From assembly GCA_030428395.1 (NCBI GenBank), contig JAUIDW010000004.1, positions 1 through 63,270 of the forward strand: a stretch of DNA of 63,270 bases, read 5' to 3'. Positions within the stretch are counted from its first letter, which is position 1; the number at the start of each line of letters is the position of its first letter. The notes beneath the pieces are model-generated. The model saw only the letters and a list, made by a program, of their open reading frames with translations, had not been told where the DNA came from and did no database searches. Position numbers and translations under genes: made by a program. Origin of the DNA: a bacterium (GTDB taxonomy: Bacteria > Planctomycetota > UBA1135 > GCA-002686595). This document shows positions 54,893 through 63,207 of this stretch, in pieces.

Positions 54893-55276
54893 TCAGTCGG
54901 AGTTCAGGGGCAGGCCCGCCGCCAGCTCGTCGTAGCGCTCGCGACGGCTCTCGGGCAGGACGTGGTTGCGGATCAGGTTGGCGTAGCGCTGGCCCAGGCG
55001 GGTCAGCTCGGGCTCCAGCGCGCTGCGGTAGGTCGCCAGGTGGCGGCGCTCGACCTCCTCGATGTCGCGCCGGTAGTGGCGCAGCAGCTCGGCGAGCGCG
55101 CGGCTGCGCCGCTCGTCCAGCTCGAACTCGGCGACGAGCAGGCGCTCGTAGTCGCCGAACGAGCCGGCCTCCGCCGCCGGGGTTTGCGTGCGCTCCGCCA
55201 GCAGCAGGCCGCCGGCCAGGCCGGCGCAGCCGCTGACGAGGGCCAGCACGAGGCTCCACAGTCGCAGGTCGTTCAT
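54893..55276 (-). CDS. Spy/CpxP-like small envelope protein
   Basis: A 127-residue protein with an N-terminal hydrophobic segment (WSLVLALVSGCAGLAGGLLL) and an alpha-helical remainder with many Arg/Glu pairs (DERRSRALAELLRHYRRDIE, LTRLGQRYANLIRNHVLPES). The heptad-like ELxxxxRxxLxxLL pattern and size suit the Spy/CpxP/ZraP group of periplasmic helical proteins that sense or buffer envelope stress. The Cys in VSGC could be a lipobox, but the hydrophobic run continues past it, so a signal anchor is as likely. ATG in an ATGA overlap with the anti-sigma gene. Its place between an ECF sigma/anti-sigma pair and pilus platform genes points to an envelope-sensing role. Confidence 0.65.
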   Translation of the reverse strand: MNDLRLWSLVLALVSGCAGLAGGLLLAERTQTPAAEAGSFGDYERLLVAEFELDERRSRALAELLRHYRRDIEEVERRHLATYRSALEPELTRLGQRYANLIRNHVLPESRRERYDELAAGLPLNSD

Positions 55277-55839
55277 CGCCGGTCGGGCGGCGCGACCCCG
55301 GGGTCCGCGGGGACGTCGGCGTCCTCGGGGTCCTCCGCGGTCGTCGCCTCGGCGTCCTCGGTGGCGTTCAGGCGGTCGAGCTCCTCGAGGAGCGCGTCCA
55401 CCGTCGGCAGCTGGTCGGCGCGCAGGGTCCCGCCGCGCGGGGCCTCGCGGACGCCCAGCGCGATGGTCAGCGCGCACAGCACCGCGGCGGCGACCGCCGT
55501 CAGGTGCAGGAAGAAGTCGGGCACGGCGCGCAGGGTCACGGCGCCGCCGTGCGCCGCCAGGGACGGCGCGGCGGGGGCGAGCACGGGCTCGCCCGTGTCG
55601 CCGGCGAACGCGCGGCGGGCGACCCGCGCGGCGAAGTCGGCCGGCACCGGCACGGCCGGGCTCGGCTCGAACCAGCGCCGCAGGGCCTTCATCTCCTGGA
55701 CGGTCCCGCGGCAGGCGGGGCAGTCCATGAGGTGGCCGCGCAGCAGGCTCGCCTGGGCCTCGCTCGACTCCTCGTCGAGGTAGGCCGGCACGAGCCGTCG
55801 GGCGTCTTGGCACTGCATGGTCTCGGGTTCTCGGTTCAC
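55273..55839 (-). CDS. zf-HC2 anti-sigma factor, membrane-bound
   Basis: A 188-residue transmembrane anti-sigma protein. The N-terminal zinc-binding anti-sigma domain is MQCQDARRLVPAYLDEESSE with HLMDCPACRG, giving the Cys, His and CxxC ligands of the zf-HC2 fold that clamps an ECF sigma factor. A span is at about 108-128 (LHLTAVAAAVLCALTIALGV), and the C-terminal outside part is an acidic tail (NATEDAEATTAEDPEDADVP). The GTG at 55839 is assumed as start; the ATG at 55818 (MQCQDA) is an equally good alternative and neither has a strong Shine-Dalgarno. It lies 25 bp downstream of the cognate sigma gene. Confidence 0.88.
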   Translation of the reverse strand: MNREPETMQCQDARRLVPAYLDEESSEAQASLLRGHLMDCPACRGTVQEMKALRRWFEPSPAVPVPADFAARVARRAFAGDTGEPVLAPAAPSLAAHGGAVTLRAVPDFFLHLTAVAAAVLCALTIALGVREAPRGGTLRADQLPTVDALLEELDRLNATEDAEATTAEDPEDADVPADPGVAPPDRR

Positions 55840-55864
55840 GTGGGACGGCTGGCTGGACCGGGGT

Positions 55865-56467
55865 TCACTCGGGCGTGGCGAACTCCGGGTGCAGCTGGAC
55901 GAGCTTGTCGCGGAAGCGGGCGCGGGCGCGGAAGAGGCGGGACTCGACCGTGCCGATCGAGATGCCGAGGGTGTCGGCCATCTCCTGGTACGAGCGGTCC
56001 TCGAACTCGCGCAGCACGAGGACGGTCCGGAAGATCTCCGGCAGCTCGTCCAGCACGGCGCGCGTCACCTCCGCCACCTCCTCGCGGTGCAGGCGCGCGT
56101 CCGGCGCCTGGACGCCGGTCGAGCGGCCCGTGGCCGGCGCGGCCTCGGGGTCCTCGACCGACTGCACCGGGTTGCGGCCGTGGCGCTTGAGGAAGTCGAG
56201 CGCCGTGTTGATCGCGATGCGGCAGAGCCAGGTGTAGAACGACGAGTCATGGTGGAACGTCGCGAGCTTGCAGTACGCCTTCAGGAAGGTGTCCTGCACG
56301 ATGTCCTCCACCTCGACGGCGGTGCGCGCGTAGTGGCGCACCAGCGAGAACACGCGGTCCTGGTAGCGCTCGACCAGGTCCTGGAAGGCCGCCTGGTCGC
56401 CGCCGAGGGTCCGGGTGACCAGGTCGGCGTCGTCGGTGGGGAGCGCGTGCATGAGGACGGCCGTCAT
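55865..56467 (-). CDS. RpoE-like ECF sigma factor
   Basis: A 200-residue ECF sigma factor of the RpoE type. Region 2: DQAAFQDLVERYQDRVFSLV, then EVEDIVQDTFLKAYCKLATF and FYTWLCRIAINTALDFLKRH. Region 4: LDELPEIFRTVLVLREFEDR, SYQEMADTLGISIGTVESRL and FRARARFRDKL. It is the best preserved sigma factor in the window. The ATG has a strong Shine-Dalgarno (GGAGGGG on the minus strand, 56479-56473). It heads the operon sigma - anti-sigma - Spy-like - PilM/GspL-like - PilO/GspM-like, a direct tie between an envelope-stress type regulator and the pilus or secretion assembly platform. Confidence 0.95.
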   Translation of the reverse strand: MTAVLMHALPTDDADLVTRTLGGDQAAFQDLVERYQDRVFSLVRHYARTAVEVEDIVQDTFLKAYCKLATFHHDSSFYTWLCRIAINTALDFLKRHGRNPVQSVEDPEAAPATGRSTGVQAPDARLHREEVAEVTRAVLDELPEIFRTVLVLREFEDRSYQEMADTLGISIGTVESRLFRARARFRDKLVQLHPEFATPE

Positions 56468-56571
56468 CGCGACCCCTCCGACGTACGGTGGGGCCGGATC
56501 TTCCCGGAGGCCGCGGGAACCCGAAACGGGCCGCCCGCCGGGCGCGCGGCCCTAAGCCCCTGGTGGGCGGA

Positions 56572-56577
56572 ATCTTA
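56572..56577 (-). promoter_or_regulatory. -10-like hexamer of the RpoE-like sigma operon
   Basis: TAAGAT on the minus strand (56577-56572), about 105 bases before the ATG at 56467. No clear -35 at 17 bp. If used, the leader is about 98 nt. An ECF-type autoregulated promoter cannot be excluded. Confidence 0.3.
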
Positions 56578-56747
56578 GCGTCCCTCCGGGCGATTCGCGT
56601 CCTGCGCCCGCCCCGCGCTCTCGCGCGCCTTCGGCGCCCCGGGAGGCCCCCGCCGGCGCCCCCCTCGTCCGGGGAGCGCGCCCGTGCTCCGCCGGGGTCC
56701 CCCGGGGCGTCGAGCGGATCCCGCGCCGCGGATCGGGCTGTCCAGGG

Positions 56748-56776
56748 TTGACACGGGCAGGTAACTGAGACTCAAT
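56748..56776 (+). promoter_or_regulatory. Strong sigma-70 promoter before the VCBS/Kelch genes
   Basis: TTGACA (56748-56753), a 17-bp spacer, then CTCAAT (56771-56776). The -35 is a perfect consensus, the best in the window. Predicted start near 56783, giving a leader of about 148 nt before the ATG at 56931. Confidence 0.6.
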
Positions 56777-56780
56777 CTCA
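56766..56780. promoter_or_regulatory. Fur-like dyad overlapping the -10
   Basis: TGAGACTCAATCTCA: two 7-base arms around a central C in the 7-1-7 layout of Fur-family boxes (TGAGAAT-N-ATTCTCA type), matching at all but two positions. It covers the -10 hexamer, where a repressor would block RNA polymerase. Fur itself is not encoded in the window. Confidence 0.4.
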
Positions 56781-56820
56781 TCTCGGCCACGCACCCGCCC
56801 GGTGCGCGCGGCCAGGAGCG

Positions 56821-56848
56821 GGCGGCGGCCGCGGCAACGGCCGCCGCC
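56821..56848 (+). promoter_or_regulatory. Leader hairpin upstream of the VCBS gene
   Basis: GGCGGCGGCCG (56821-56831), loop CGGCAA, CGGCCGCCGCC (56838-56848): a perfect 11-bp stem in the predicted 5' leader, about 40 nt after the start of transcription. It has no U-tract and could be a Rho-independent pause, an mRNA-stability element or part of a riboregulator. Confidence 0.4.
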
Positions 56849-56930
56849 CCGAAGCGACGGGGCGCTCTCGCGCCTCCATCACCAGCACCCCCATTGGAGC
56901 CGCGGACCGGGCGCGCGGCCACGCATCTCG

Positions 56931-58592
56931 ATGAACAACCCGCTGCCTCGCCGCTTCCGGCGAGCCCTGGTCCCCCTCGCGGCGTCCGCCGCGCTCCTCT
57001 CGAACTCCCCCGCCCTGGCCGACGCCGGCGCCGCCGGCACGATGGCCTACCTCGAGACCACGCTGGTCCAGCCCGGGGGCGCCGTCACGCTGACGGTCCG
57101 CAGCCCCCTCGCCAGCCGCCCCGTGTTCGTGACGGTCTCGGCCGCCGGGTCCGACCAGGCGGCGCTCGGCTACGACGCGCCGTCGGTCCACTTCCGCGGG
57201 CGCCTGAACACGCGCGGCACGTTCCGCCGGACGCTGCAGGTCGGCGCGTTCCCGGTCGGGACCCGCGTCGACGTCCGCGCCGTCGTCGTCGGCCCGCTGC
57301 GCTTCCCGTTCGCCTCGAACGCGGTCCACCTCGAGCTGGGCGGCGGCGCGGCGAGCTTCTCCGACGCGTCCGCGCTCCTGCCCCCGTCGACCCTCCAGTT
57401 CGAGACGTCGGACGTCGACTGGGCCGACGTCGACGGCGACGGCTGGATCGACGCCGTGGTCGGCAGCGAGGGCACGGGCGTCCGCCCGCTCGTCCTCGTG
57501 AACCAGGGCGGCGCGGGCTTCGCCGACGAGGCGCTGGCGCGCCTGCCCGCGGCGGCGCTCACCTCCGCGTCGTGCCTGGAGCTCGCCGACGTGGACCTCG
57601 ACGGCGACCTCGACCTGTTCCTCGGCGGCGGGCTCGACCCCGTCGCGCCGGCGCCGAACCGGCTGCTGCTGAACGACGGGGCCGGCTTCTTCACGGTCGA
57701 CGCCACGTTCCCCGGCGGCGCGGGCCTGGCCCTGGACGCCACGTTCGGCGACGTCGACGGCGACGGCGACCAGGACCTGGTCGTCGCGAACCTGCAGGAC
57801 CCCGACCACCTCGGCGAGTCGCCCGACCCGACGGTCCTGTACCGCCGCGTCGGCTCCACGTACGTCTTCGACACGAACCTGGCGAACCTGCCCGGCAACG
57901 GCGCGCACGGGTCGGGCGGCAGCGTGACGCTGGGCGACCTGGACAACGACGGCGACCTCGACCTGTTCGTGGCCCGCGCGGGCGTCGGCACGGGGCCGAA
58001 CGGCTCGCAGAACCTGCTGCTGCTGAACGACGGATCGGGGGACTTCGTCGACGTCACGCCGCAGGTGCTGCCCGCCTTCCAGGACAACAGCTACGAGGCC
58101 GTGATCGCCGACTTCGACGGCAACGGCCGGCTGGACGTGTTCGTCGCCAACTCCGTGGCGACCAACCCCGCCGCCGTGCACCTGCTCCTGAACCAGGGAG
58201 TCGCCGCCGGGCTGCCCGTGTTCCAGGACGCCTCCGTCCAGGTGCCCGCGTCGCTCGGCGAGGCGACCGACATCCGCATCCTCGCGGAGGTGGCCGACGT
58301 CGACGGCGACGGCGACCCCGACGTGCTCGTGGGCATCCACGAGTTCTTCGACAGCATGGGCGGCACCAGCGGGGAGACCACGCTGCTGCTCAACCAGGGC
58401 GGCCAGCAGGGCGGCGCGCCCGGCACCTTCGCCGTGGACCCGTCGTTCACGTCCTTCGGCGTGTTCGTCGACTCCGACGTCTCCGTCGCCGACTTCGACC
58501 GCGACGGCGACCTCGACGTCTACATCGGCAGCACCGGCCCGTTCCTGGGCGGCGGTCCGCCCGCGGACCGGCTGATCCGCAACGGCCTCTAG
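56931..58592 (+). CDS. Secreted VCBS/FG-GAP repeat protein
   Basis: A 553-residue exported protein with signal peptide MNNPLPRRFRRALVPLAASA ending PALA-D. An N-terminal beta-sandwich of about 115 residues (TTLVQPGGAVTLTVRSPLAS) precedes six or more FG-GAP/VCBS blades with Ca2+ loops: DVDGDGWIDAVVGS, DVDLDGDLDLFLGG, DVDGDGDQDLVVAN, DLDNDGDLDLFVAR, DFDGNGRLDVFVAN and DFDRDGDLDVYIGS. The loops resemble integrin-type propellers and imply calcium-dependent folding outside the cell. No catalytic residues were seen. The Kelch gene starts 15 bp after its stop, so both should share the promoter and Fur-like site at 56748-56780. Confidence 0.88.
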   Translation: MNNPLPRRFRRALVPLAASAALLSNSPALADAGAAGTMAYLETTLVQPGGAVTLTVRSPLASRPVFVTVSAAGSDQAALGYDAPSVHFRGRLNTRGTFRRTLQVGAFPVGTRVDVRAVVVGPLRFPFASNAVHLELGGGAASFSDASALLPPSTLQFETSDVDWADVDGDGWIDAVVGSEGTGVRPLVLVNQGGAGFADEALARLPAAALTSASCLELADVDLDGDLDLFLGGGLDPVAPAPNRLLLNDGAGFFTVDATFPGGAGLALDATFGDVDGDGDQDLVVANLQDPDHLGESPDPTVLYRRVGSTYVFDTNLANLPGNGAHGSGGSVTLGDLDNDGDLDLFVARAGVGTGPNGSQNLLLLNDGSGDFVDVTPQVLPAFQDNSYEAVIADFDGNGRLDVFVANSVATNPAAVHLLLNQGVAAGLPVFQDASVQVPASLGEATDIRILAEVADVDGDGDPDVLVGIHEFFDSMGGTSGETTLLLNQGGQQGGAPGTFAVDPSFTSFGVFVDSDVSVADFDRDGDLDVYIGSTGPFLGGGPPADRLIRNGL

Positions 58593-58607
58593 CCCGGGAG
58601 CCGCGCC

Positions 58608-60572
58608 ATGACCCTTTCCCTGCTGGTCCCGAGCTCCCTCGCGCTGCTGCCCCTGGCGTTCGCCGGTGGCGGCCCAGGCGAGCCGGCCGCACCGCCCGCC
58701 GCCACGGACTTCCTCGGCCTGCTGCCCCGCGCCGTCACCAGCTTCGGCGCAGAGGTCAGCGACGGCTGGCTGTACGTGCTCGGCGGCTACGAGGGCGTCC
58801 CCCACCGCTACTCGCGCGAGGGGCAGCCCGGCGACTTCTACCGCATCGGCACGGTGGACGCGCGCAACCTCGAGCTGCTGCCGCCCTGGATCCGCACCCA
58901 GGGCACGGCGCTGACGACGCACGGCGGCCGCCTGTACGCGGTCGGCGGCATGCGCATCGAGAACGCCGCGGGCGAGCCCGAGGACCTGCGCTCGATCCCC
59001 GACGCGGCGGTCTTCGACCCGGTGGCGCGCACGTGGACCGAGCTCCCGCCGCTGCCGGCGGGGCGCTCGTCGCACGACGCGGACTTCGTCGGTGACGTCC
59101 TGTGCGTCGCTGGCGGCTGGCGCCTCTCCGGCGACAAGGACGGGTCGGCGTGGCACGACACGCTGCTGATGCTCGACGTCGCCGCGGGCGGGGACTGGGT
59201 CGAGGTGCCCGCCCCGTTCCGCCGCCGCGCGCTGGCCACCGCCGCGACCGCCGACACCCTGGTGGTCGTCGGCGGCATGGAGCCGGGCCGCGAGGTGTCG
59301 AGCCAGGTGCTGTTCTTCGACCCCCGCGCCCGCGCGTGGTCGCAGGGCCCGGACTTCCCCGAGCGCGGCTTCGGCGTGGCCGCCGTCGGCGTCGGCGAGC
59401 GCGTCTATGCGTCCGCCTTCGACGGCGTGCTGTGGAGCCTGGAGCCGGGCGTGGACGGCGCGTGGCGCCGCGAGGCCGGGCTCTTCGCCCCACGCTTCTT
59501 CCACCAGCTGGTCGCCGCGGACGGGGACGTGCTCGTCCTCGGCGGCATCCAGGGGATGGACGTGCCGGGCCGCATCCGCCTGATCGAGCGCCTGGCGCCA
59601 GGCGTCCCCGGCGGCGGGGACGCCCCGGTGATGCGCCTGCCCTCGGAGGGCCTCGCGAAGAACCGCTTCGCGGCGTTCGTGCAGGGCGGGCGGCTGCACC
59701 TCTTCGGCGGCAATCTCACGACCGACCAGCACGACTTCGACCCCGACAGCTTCACCGCGCGCGGCGTCAGCCTGAACCTCCAGACGCTGCGCTGGGCCCC
59801 CGCCGCCGACCTGCCGGTCGCGCGGCAGTCCCTGTCGACGCTCGTCGTCGGCGACGCCGTCGGTGTCGCGGCGGGCGGCTTCGGACACGACGGCGAGGTC
59901 GCGCGCTCGCACGCGGAGGTGTACGCCTACGACTTCGAGGCGGACGCCTGGTCGAGCCGCGGCTCCCTCGCGCGGCCGCGCACGCAGTTCGCCCTCGTCG
60001 AGCACGGCGACTTCCTGTGGGCCTTCGGCGGGCTGGACTACCACCCGCACCGCGCGGAGCCCTTCGAGCTGGTGCTCGACGTCGAGCGCGCGCCCGTCGA
60101 GGGCGGCGACTTCGTCCCGACCGGCGTCGCGCTGCCCGCGCCGCGCCGCGCCTTCGGCGGCGCCGTGCTCGACGGGCGGATGTTCCTGGTCGGCGGCATG
60201 CGCGAGGACTTCGCGCAGGTCGAGTCCTGCCACGCGTTCGACTTCGAGACGCGGGCCTGGACCGAGATCGCGCGGCCCGCGCGCCCGCGCGTCTCGCCCG
60301 AGCTCGTGGCACACGGCGGGCGCCTCTACCTGTGCGGCGGCCTGTCGCGCGACGCGTCGGGCGAGCTGCGCCCCGACCCCACGGTCGAGGTCTACGACCC
60401 CGGGGCGGACGCGTGGTCGGTGCTGCCGACGCGCGTGCCGGAGGCCTCGCTGCGCCACGCGCGTTTCTTCCCCGCGGCGCACGGCCTGGCCTTCGTGACC
60501 GCGCACCTGCCCGAGGCCGGGCTCGACCTGGGCTTCGTGCCCCTCGCGGCGGAGGACGGCGTCTCCGACTGA
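58608..60572 (+). CDS. Secreted Kelch-repeat beta-propeller protein
   Basis: A 654-residue exported protein with signal peptide MTLSLLVPSSLALLPLAFA. It has about ten Kelch-type blades, each with the double-Gly turn after a hydrophobic strand: YVLGGYEGVPH, YAVGGMRIENA, CVAGGWRLSG, VVVGGMEPG, LVLGGIQGMD, HLFGGNLTT, WAFGGLDYH, FLVGGMRED and YLCGGLSRD. The number suggests two linked propellers. Kelch propellers usually bind proteins or sugars, and some are galactose-oxidase-like, but the copper-site residues of that enzyme are not evident. It is the second gene of the VCBS-Kelch unit and is followed by a hairpin at the convergent junction with the kinase gene. Confidence 0.88.
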   Translation: MTLSLLVPSSLALLPLAFAGGGPGEPAAPPAATDFLGLLPRAVTSFGAEVSDGWLYVLGGYEGVPHRYSREGQPGDFYRIGTVDARNLELLPPWIRTQGTALTTHGGRLYAVGGMRIENAAGEPEDLRSIPDAAVFDPVARTWTELPPLPAGRSSHDADFVGDVLCVAGGWRLSGDKDGSAWHDTLLMLDVAAGGDWVEVPAPFRRRALATAATADTLVVVGGMEPGREVSSQVLFFDPRARAWSQGPDFPERGFGVAAVGVGERVYASAFDGVLWSLEPGVDGAWRREAGLFAPRFFHQLVAADGDVLVLGGIQGMDVPGRIRLIERLAPGVPGGGDAPVMRLPSEGLAKNRFAAFVQGGRLHLFGGNLTTDQHDFDPDSFTARGVSLNLQTLRWAPAADLPVARQSLSTLVVGDAVGVAAGGFGHDGEVARSHAEVYAYDFEADAWSSRGSLARPRTQFALVEHGDFLWAFGGLDYHPHRAEPFELVLDVERAPVEGGDFVPTGVALPAPRRAFGGAVLDGRMFLVGGMREDFAQVESCHAFDFETRAWTEIARPARPRVSPELVAHGGRLYLCGGLSRDASGELRPDPTVEVYDPGADAWSVLPTRVPEASLRHARFFPAAHGLAFVTAHLPEAGLDLGFVPLAAEDGVSD

Positions 60573-60623
60573 GGACGGTGGATGCCGGGTGCGTGGACGC
60601 GCGAGTCAGTGCACCCGGCCGCT

Positions 60624-60676
60624 GCGGCACGGTGTCCGGGGGGATCCCCCAACTCCCCCTCCCGGCGCCGTGCCGC
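60624..60676. terminator. Bidirectional terminator-like structure
   Basis: GCGGCACGG (60624-60632) pairs with CCGTGCCGC (60668-60676), enclosing a second GGGGG-AT-CCCCC hairpin. It lies between two convergent genes, with ACTTTCC after it on the plus strand. Confidence 0.5.
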
Positions 60677-60702
60677 GGCACTTTCCTCCGCGCCCGCGGC
60701 GC

Positions 60703-63207
60703 TCAGGAGCCCGCCACGCCCGCGCGGATCTCGGCCTCGTTGTCGACGTCGGCGGCGGTGCGGGCGCCGGGGTCGATCCGCTCGAGCAGCGCCAGCGCCT
60801 CGGCGTAGAGGGTCCGCGCGCGCTCGACGTCCCCGGCCGTGACCGCGGCCCGCGCCCGGTTGCGCCGCACGCGGTAGGCGCAGCGCAGGAACGACGGGTT
60901 GCCGGGGTCCACGGCCAGGAGCTCGCCGAGGTCGCGCTCGGCCCGCAGGAGCACCTCCTCGGCCTCGTCCGGCCGCCCGCCGCGCACGTGCAGCGCGCCC
61001 AGGCGCTGGCGCACGACGGACTGGCTGTAGCCGATCGTCCGGTCGGCGGAGCCTCGCGCGAGCATCCGATCGCCCACGGCCAGGCACGCGAGGCTCGCGC
61101 CCACGGCCTCCTCGAGCCCGTCGAGCCGCTCCCAGTAGAGCGCGCGGCGCCAGTGGTTGCCGTGCAGGAGCTCGAGCGCGAACGGGTCGTCGGGGTCGAC
61201 CGCGACCAGCTCTTCCGCGGCGCGGAGGTGCCGGGTCAGCAGCGCGTCGGCTTCCTCCAGCCGCCCGACGTCCAGGTACGCCTCCGCCAGGGAGGCCTGC
61301 GCCGTCGCGTACGCGCGCTGGACGCGCTCGTCCTCGCGGTGGGCGGAGACGAGCTCCTCCAGCACCTCCAGGGCGGGCTCGCCGCACGCCACCGCGCGCT
61401 CGGGCTCCTGGGCGATCACCCACAGCCGGCAGACCTGGGCCTGGACGAAGGCCAGGTCGCCGCGCACGAAGGGCTCCAGGCTCGGGCGCAGCTCGAGCAG
61501 CTCGCGGTTGGCCGCGGACGCGCCCTCGTAGTGCACCAGCGCCTCGTCGGTGCGACCGACCTCGGACAGCTGGCCCGCCACGCTGGCGTGCATGCGCGCG
61601 CGCGTGCGCGCGAGCTCGAAGCGGTCGCCCTCGCTCTCCGCGGTCCCCGAGCAGGCCTCCAGGGCGGCCTCCATCCGAGCGCTCGCCGCGGCGAACCGGC
61701 CTTCCGAGATCGCGCGCGAGCCCCGGCGGAACTCGATCTCCGCCCGCAGCGTCGCGGCCAGGACACGGCTCTCCTCCAGCGCCTCCAGGCGCTCGATCAC
61801 GGCCTGCGCGCGCGCCAGGCTCGCGTCGGCCGCCACGGTGTCCCCCAGGCTGCGCTGCAGGCGCGAGTCCTGGACGTCGGCGTGGCGCAGGTAGCCGCGC
61901 GCGAGCTCCTCGAGCACCTTCGGGTCGTCCGGGGCGTCGTTCGCGAGGTGGTCCAGGAAGCGCAGCCCGGCGTCCAGCACCAGGTCGCTGGCCTCGGTGG
62001 CCTGGGAGGTCGCGTCGACGCGGCGGCGCAGCCCGAAGATCAGGTCCGTCGCGAAGCGCCGCGCGTCGACGAAGCGGCGCTCGGCGAGCGCGCGCTGCTC
62101 CGCGAGCTCCTCGCCCAGCGCGAGGGTCCGCGCGAGCCCCTCCTCGGCCTCGCCGCGCATGGCGACCTCGCCCGCGCGCGCTCGCTCGGCGCGGACGAGG
62201 GAGACCGCGCTACCCCCGAACGCCGCGACCAGCGCGGCCAGCGCCAGCGAGAAGGCCGACACGGAGATCCGGTTGCGCCGCAGGAACTTGCCCGCGCGGT
62301 ACCCGACGGTGTCGGGGCGCGCCGACACCGGGCGGTGCTCGAGGAACGCGCGCAGGTCCTCGGCGAGCCGCTCGACCGACGCGTAGCGCCGCGCGGGGTC
62401 GCGCGCGAGGGCGCGCAGCAGCACGCGGTCCAGGTCGCCGCGCAGCGCGCGCCGCAGCGCCGGCTCGGCGGCCGCCTCGGAGGGGCGCGCGGGCTCGCGC
62501 TCGGAGACGACGCGCAGGGCCTCGAGCGGCCCCGTGTCCGCGAGCGCGTGCGGCGGCCGGTCGCAGACCAGCTCGTACAGGATCGCGCCCAGCGAGTAGA
62601 CGTCCGCCGCCGGCCCGGCCCGCTCGCCCGCGAGCTGCTCGGGGGCGGCGTAGGCCAGGCTGCCCGCGCCCCGCGCGCCCCGTGCCTCGTGCGCACCGGC
62701 GTCCGGCACGACGGGCCCGGCGTCGACCTCGCCGGCGATGCCGAAGTCGACCAGCCGCGGGCGGCCGCCGGGGTCGACCAGCACGTTCGACGGCTTCAGG
62801 TCGCGGTGCACCACCAGCGCGGCGTGCGCGTGCCGGACCGCGTCGCAGAGCGCCAGCGCCAGCTCCACGCGCGCGCGCAGCGGCGGGCGCCGGTCGCGCA
62901 CCCAGCGGTCCACCGGCTCGCCCTCGACCAGCTCGACGGCGAGGTACGGCCGGCCGTCGTCCGTCGTCCCGCCGTCCAGCAGGCGCGCGATGCCGGGGTG
63001 CTCGAGCCGCGCCAGCACCGCGCGCTCGCGCTCGAGCGCCGCGCGCACCGCCGGCGAGGCGAGCTCGCCGCGCGGCAGCTTGACCGCCGCGCGCCCCTCG
63101 TACGCGCCGTCGGCGCGCGCGGCCAGCCACACGGTGCCCATCGCGCCCGCGCCCAGCTCTCGCGCCAGGCGCCAGGGGCCGACGCGCCGTCCGGCCGAGG
63201 CGGTCAC
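60703..63207 (-). CDS. Ser/Thr protein kinase with C-terminal TPR domain
   Basis: An 834-residue membrane kinase of the type often encoded with ECF-like sigma factors. The kinase domain shows the Gly loop GAGAMGTVW, the ATP lysine in AAVKLPRG (Lys43), HRDLKPSN, the DFG motif in LVDFGIAG, and APEQL, so it should be active. A span is near 315-335 (AFSLALAALVAAFGGSAVSL). The outer or linker part has helical TPR-like repeats (LVLDAGLRFLDHLANDA, AYATAQASLAEAYLDVGRLE, EALVHYEGASAANRELLELR, AEEVLLRAERDLGELLAV). Start GTG, with a Shine-Dalgarno AGGAGG about seven bases upstream, in a GTGA overlap with the truncated gene at the window edge. Convergent with the Kelch gene. Confidence 0.93.
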   Translation of the reverse strand: MTASAGRRVGPWRLARELGAGAMGTVWLAARADGAYEGRAAVKLPRGELASPAVRAALERERAVLARLEHPGIARLLDGGTTDDGRPYLAVELVEGEPVDRWVRDRRPPLRARVELALALCDAVRHAHAALVVHRDLKPSNVLVDPGGRPRLVDFGIAGEVDAGPVVPDAGAHEARGARGAGSLAYAAPEQLAGERAGPAADVYSLGAILYELVCDRPPHALADTGPLEALRVVSEREPARPSEAAAEPALRRALRGDLDRVLLRALARDPARRYASVERLAEDLRAFLEHRPVSARPDTVGYRAGKFLRRNRISVSAFSLALAALVAAFGGSAVSLVRAERARAGEVAMRGEAEEGLARTLALGEELAEQRALAERRFVDARRFATDLIFGLRRRVDATSQATEASDLVLDAGLRFLDHLANDAPDDPKVLEELARGYLRHADVQDSRLQRSLGDTVAADASLARAQAVIERLEALEESRVLAATLRAEIEFRRGSRAISEGRFAAASARMEAALEACSGTAESEGDRFELARTRARMHASVAGQLSEVGRTDEALVHYEGASAANRELLELRPSLEPFVRGDLAFVQAQVCRLWVIAQEPERAVACGEPALEVLEELVSAHREDERVQRAYATAQASLAEAYLDVGRLEEADALLTRHLRAAEELVAVDPDDPFALELLHGNHWRRALYWERLDGLEEAVGASLACLAVGDRMLARGSADRTIGYSQSVVRQRLGALHVRGGRPDEAEEVLLRAERDLGELLAVDPGNPSFLRCAYRVRRNRARAAVTAGDVERARTLYAEALALLERIDPGARTAADVDNEAEIRAGVAGS

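Larger units (their letters stand above)
56468..56930. other. Divergent regulatory region between the sigma operon and the VCBS gene
   Basis: 463 bp without a gene. It holds a -10-like hexamer for the minus-strand sigma operon near 56577, a good plus-strand promoter with an overlapping Fur-like dyad (56748-56780) and a leader hairpin (56821-56848), each listed separately. Between 56580 and 56740 it is only GC-rich sequence with no signal I can see. Confidence 0.6.

Noticed and set aside
56778-60506. Very long minus-strand reading frame (over 1200 codons) opposite the VCBS and Kelch genes
   Set aside because: It is the antisense shadow of two well-supported plus-strand genes; its translation is Arg/Gly/Ala/Val-rich with no domain, and long antisense frames are expected at this GC content.
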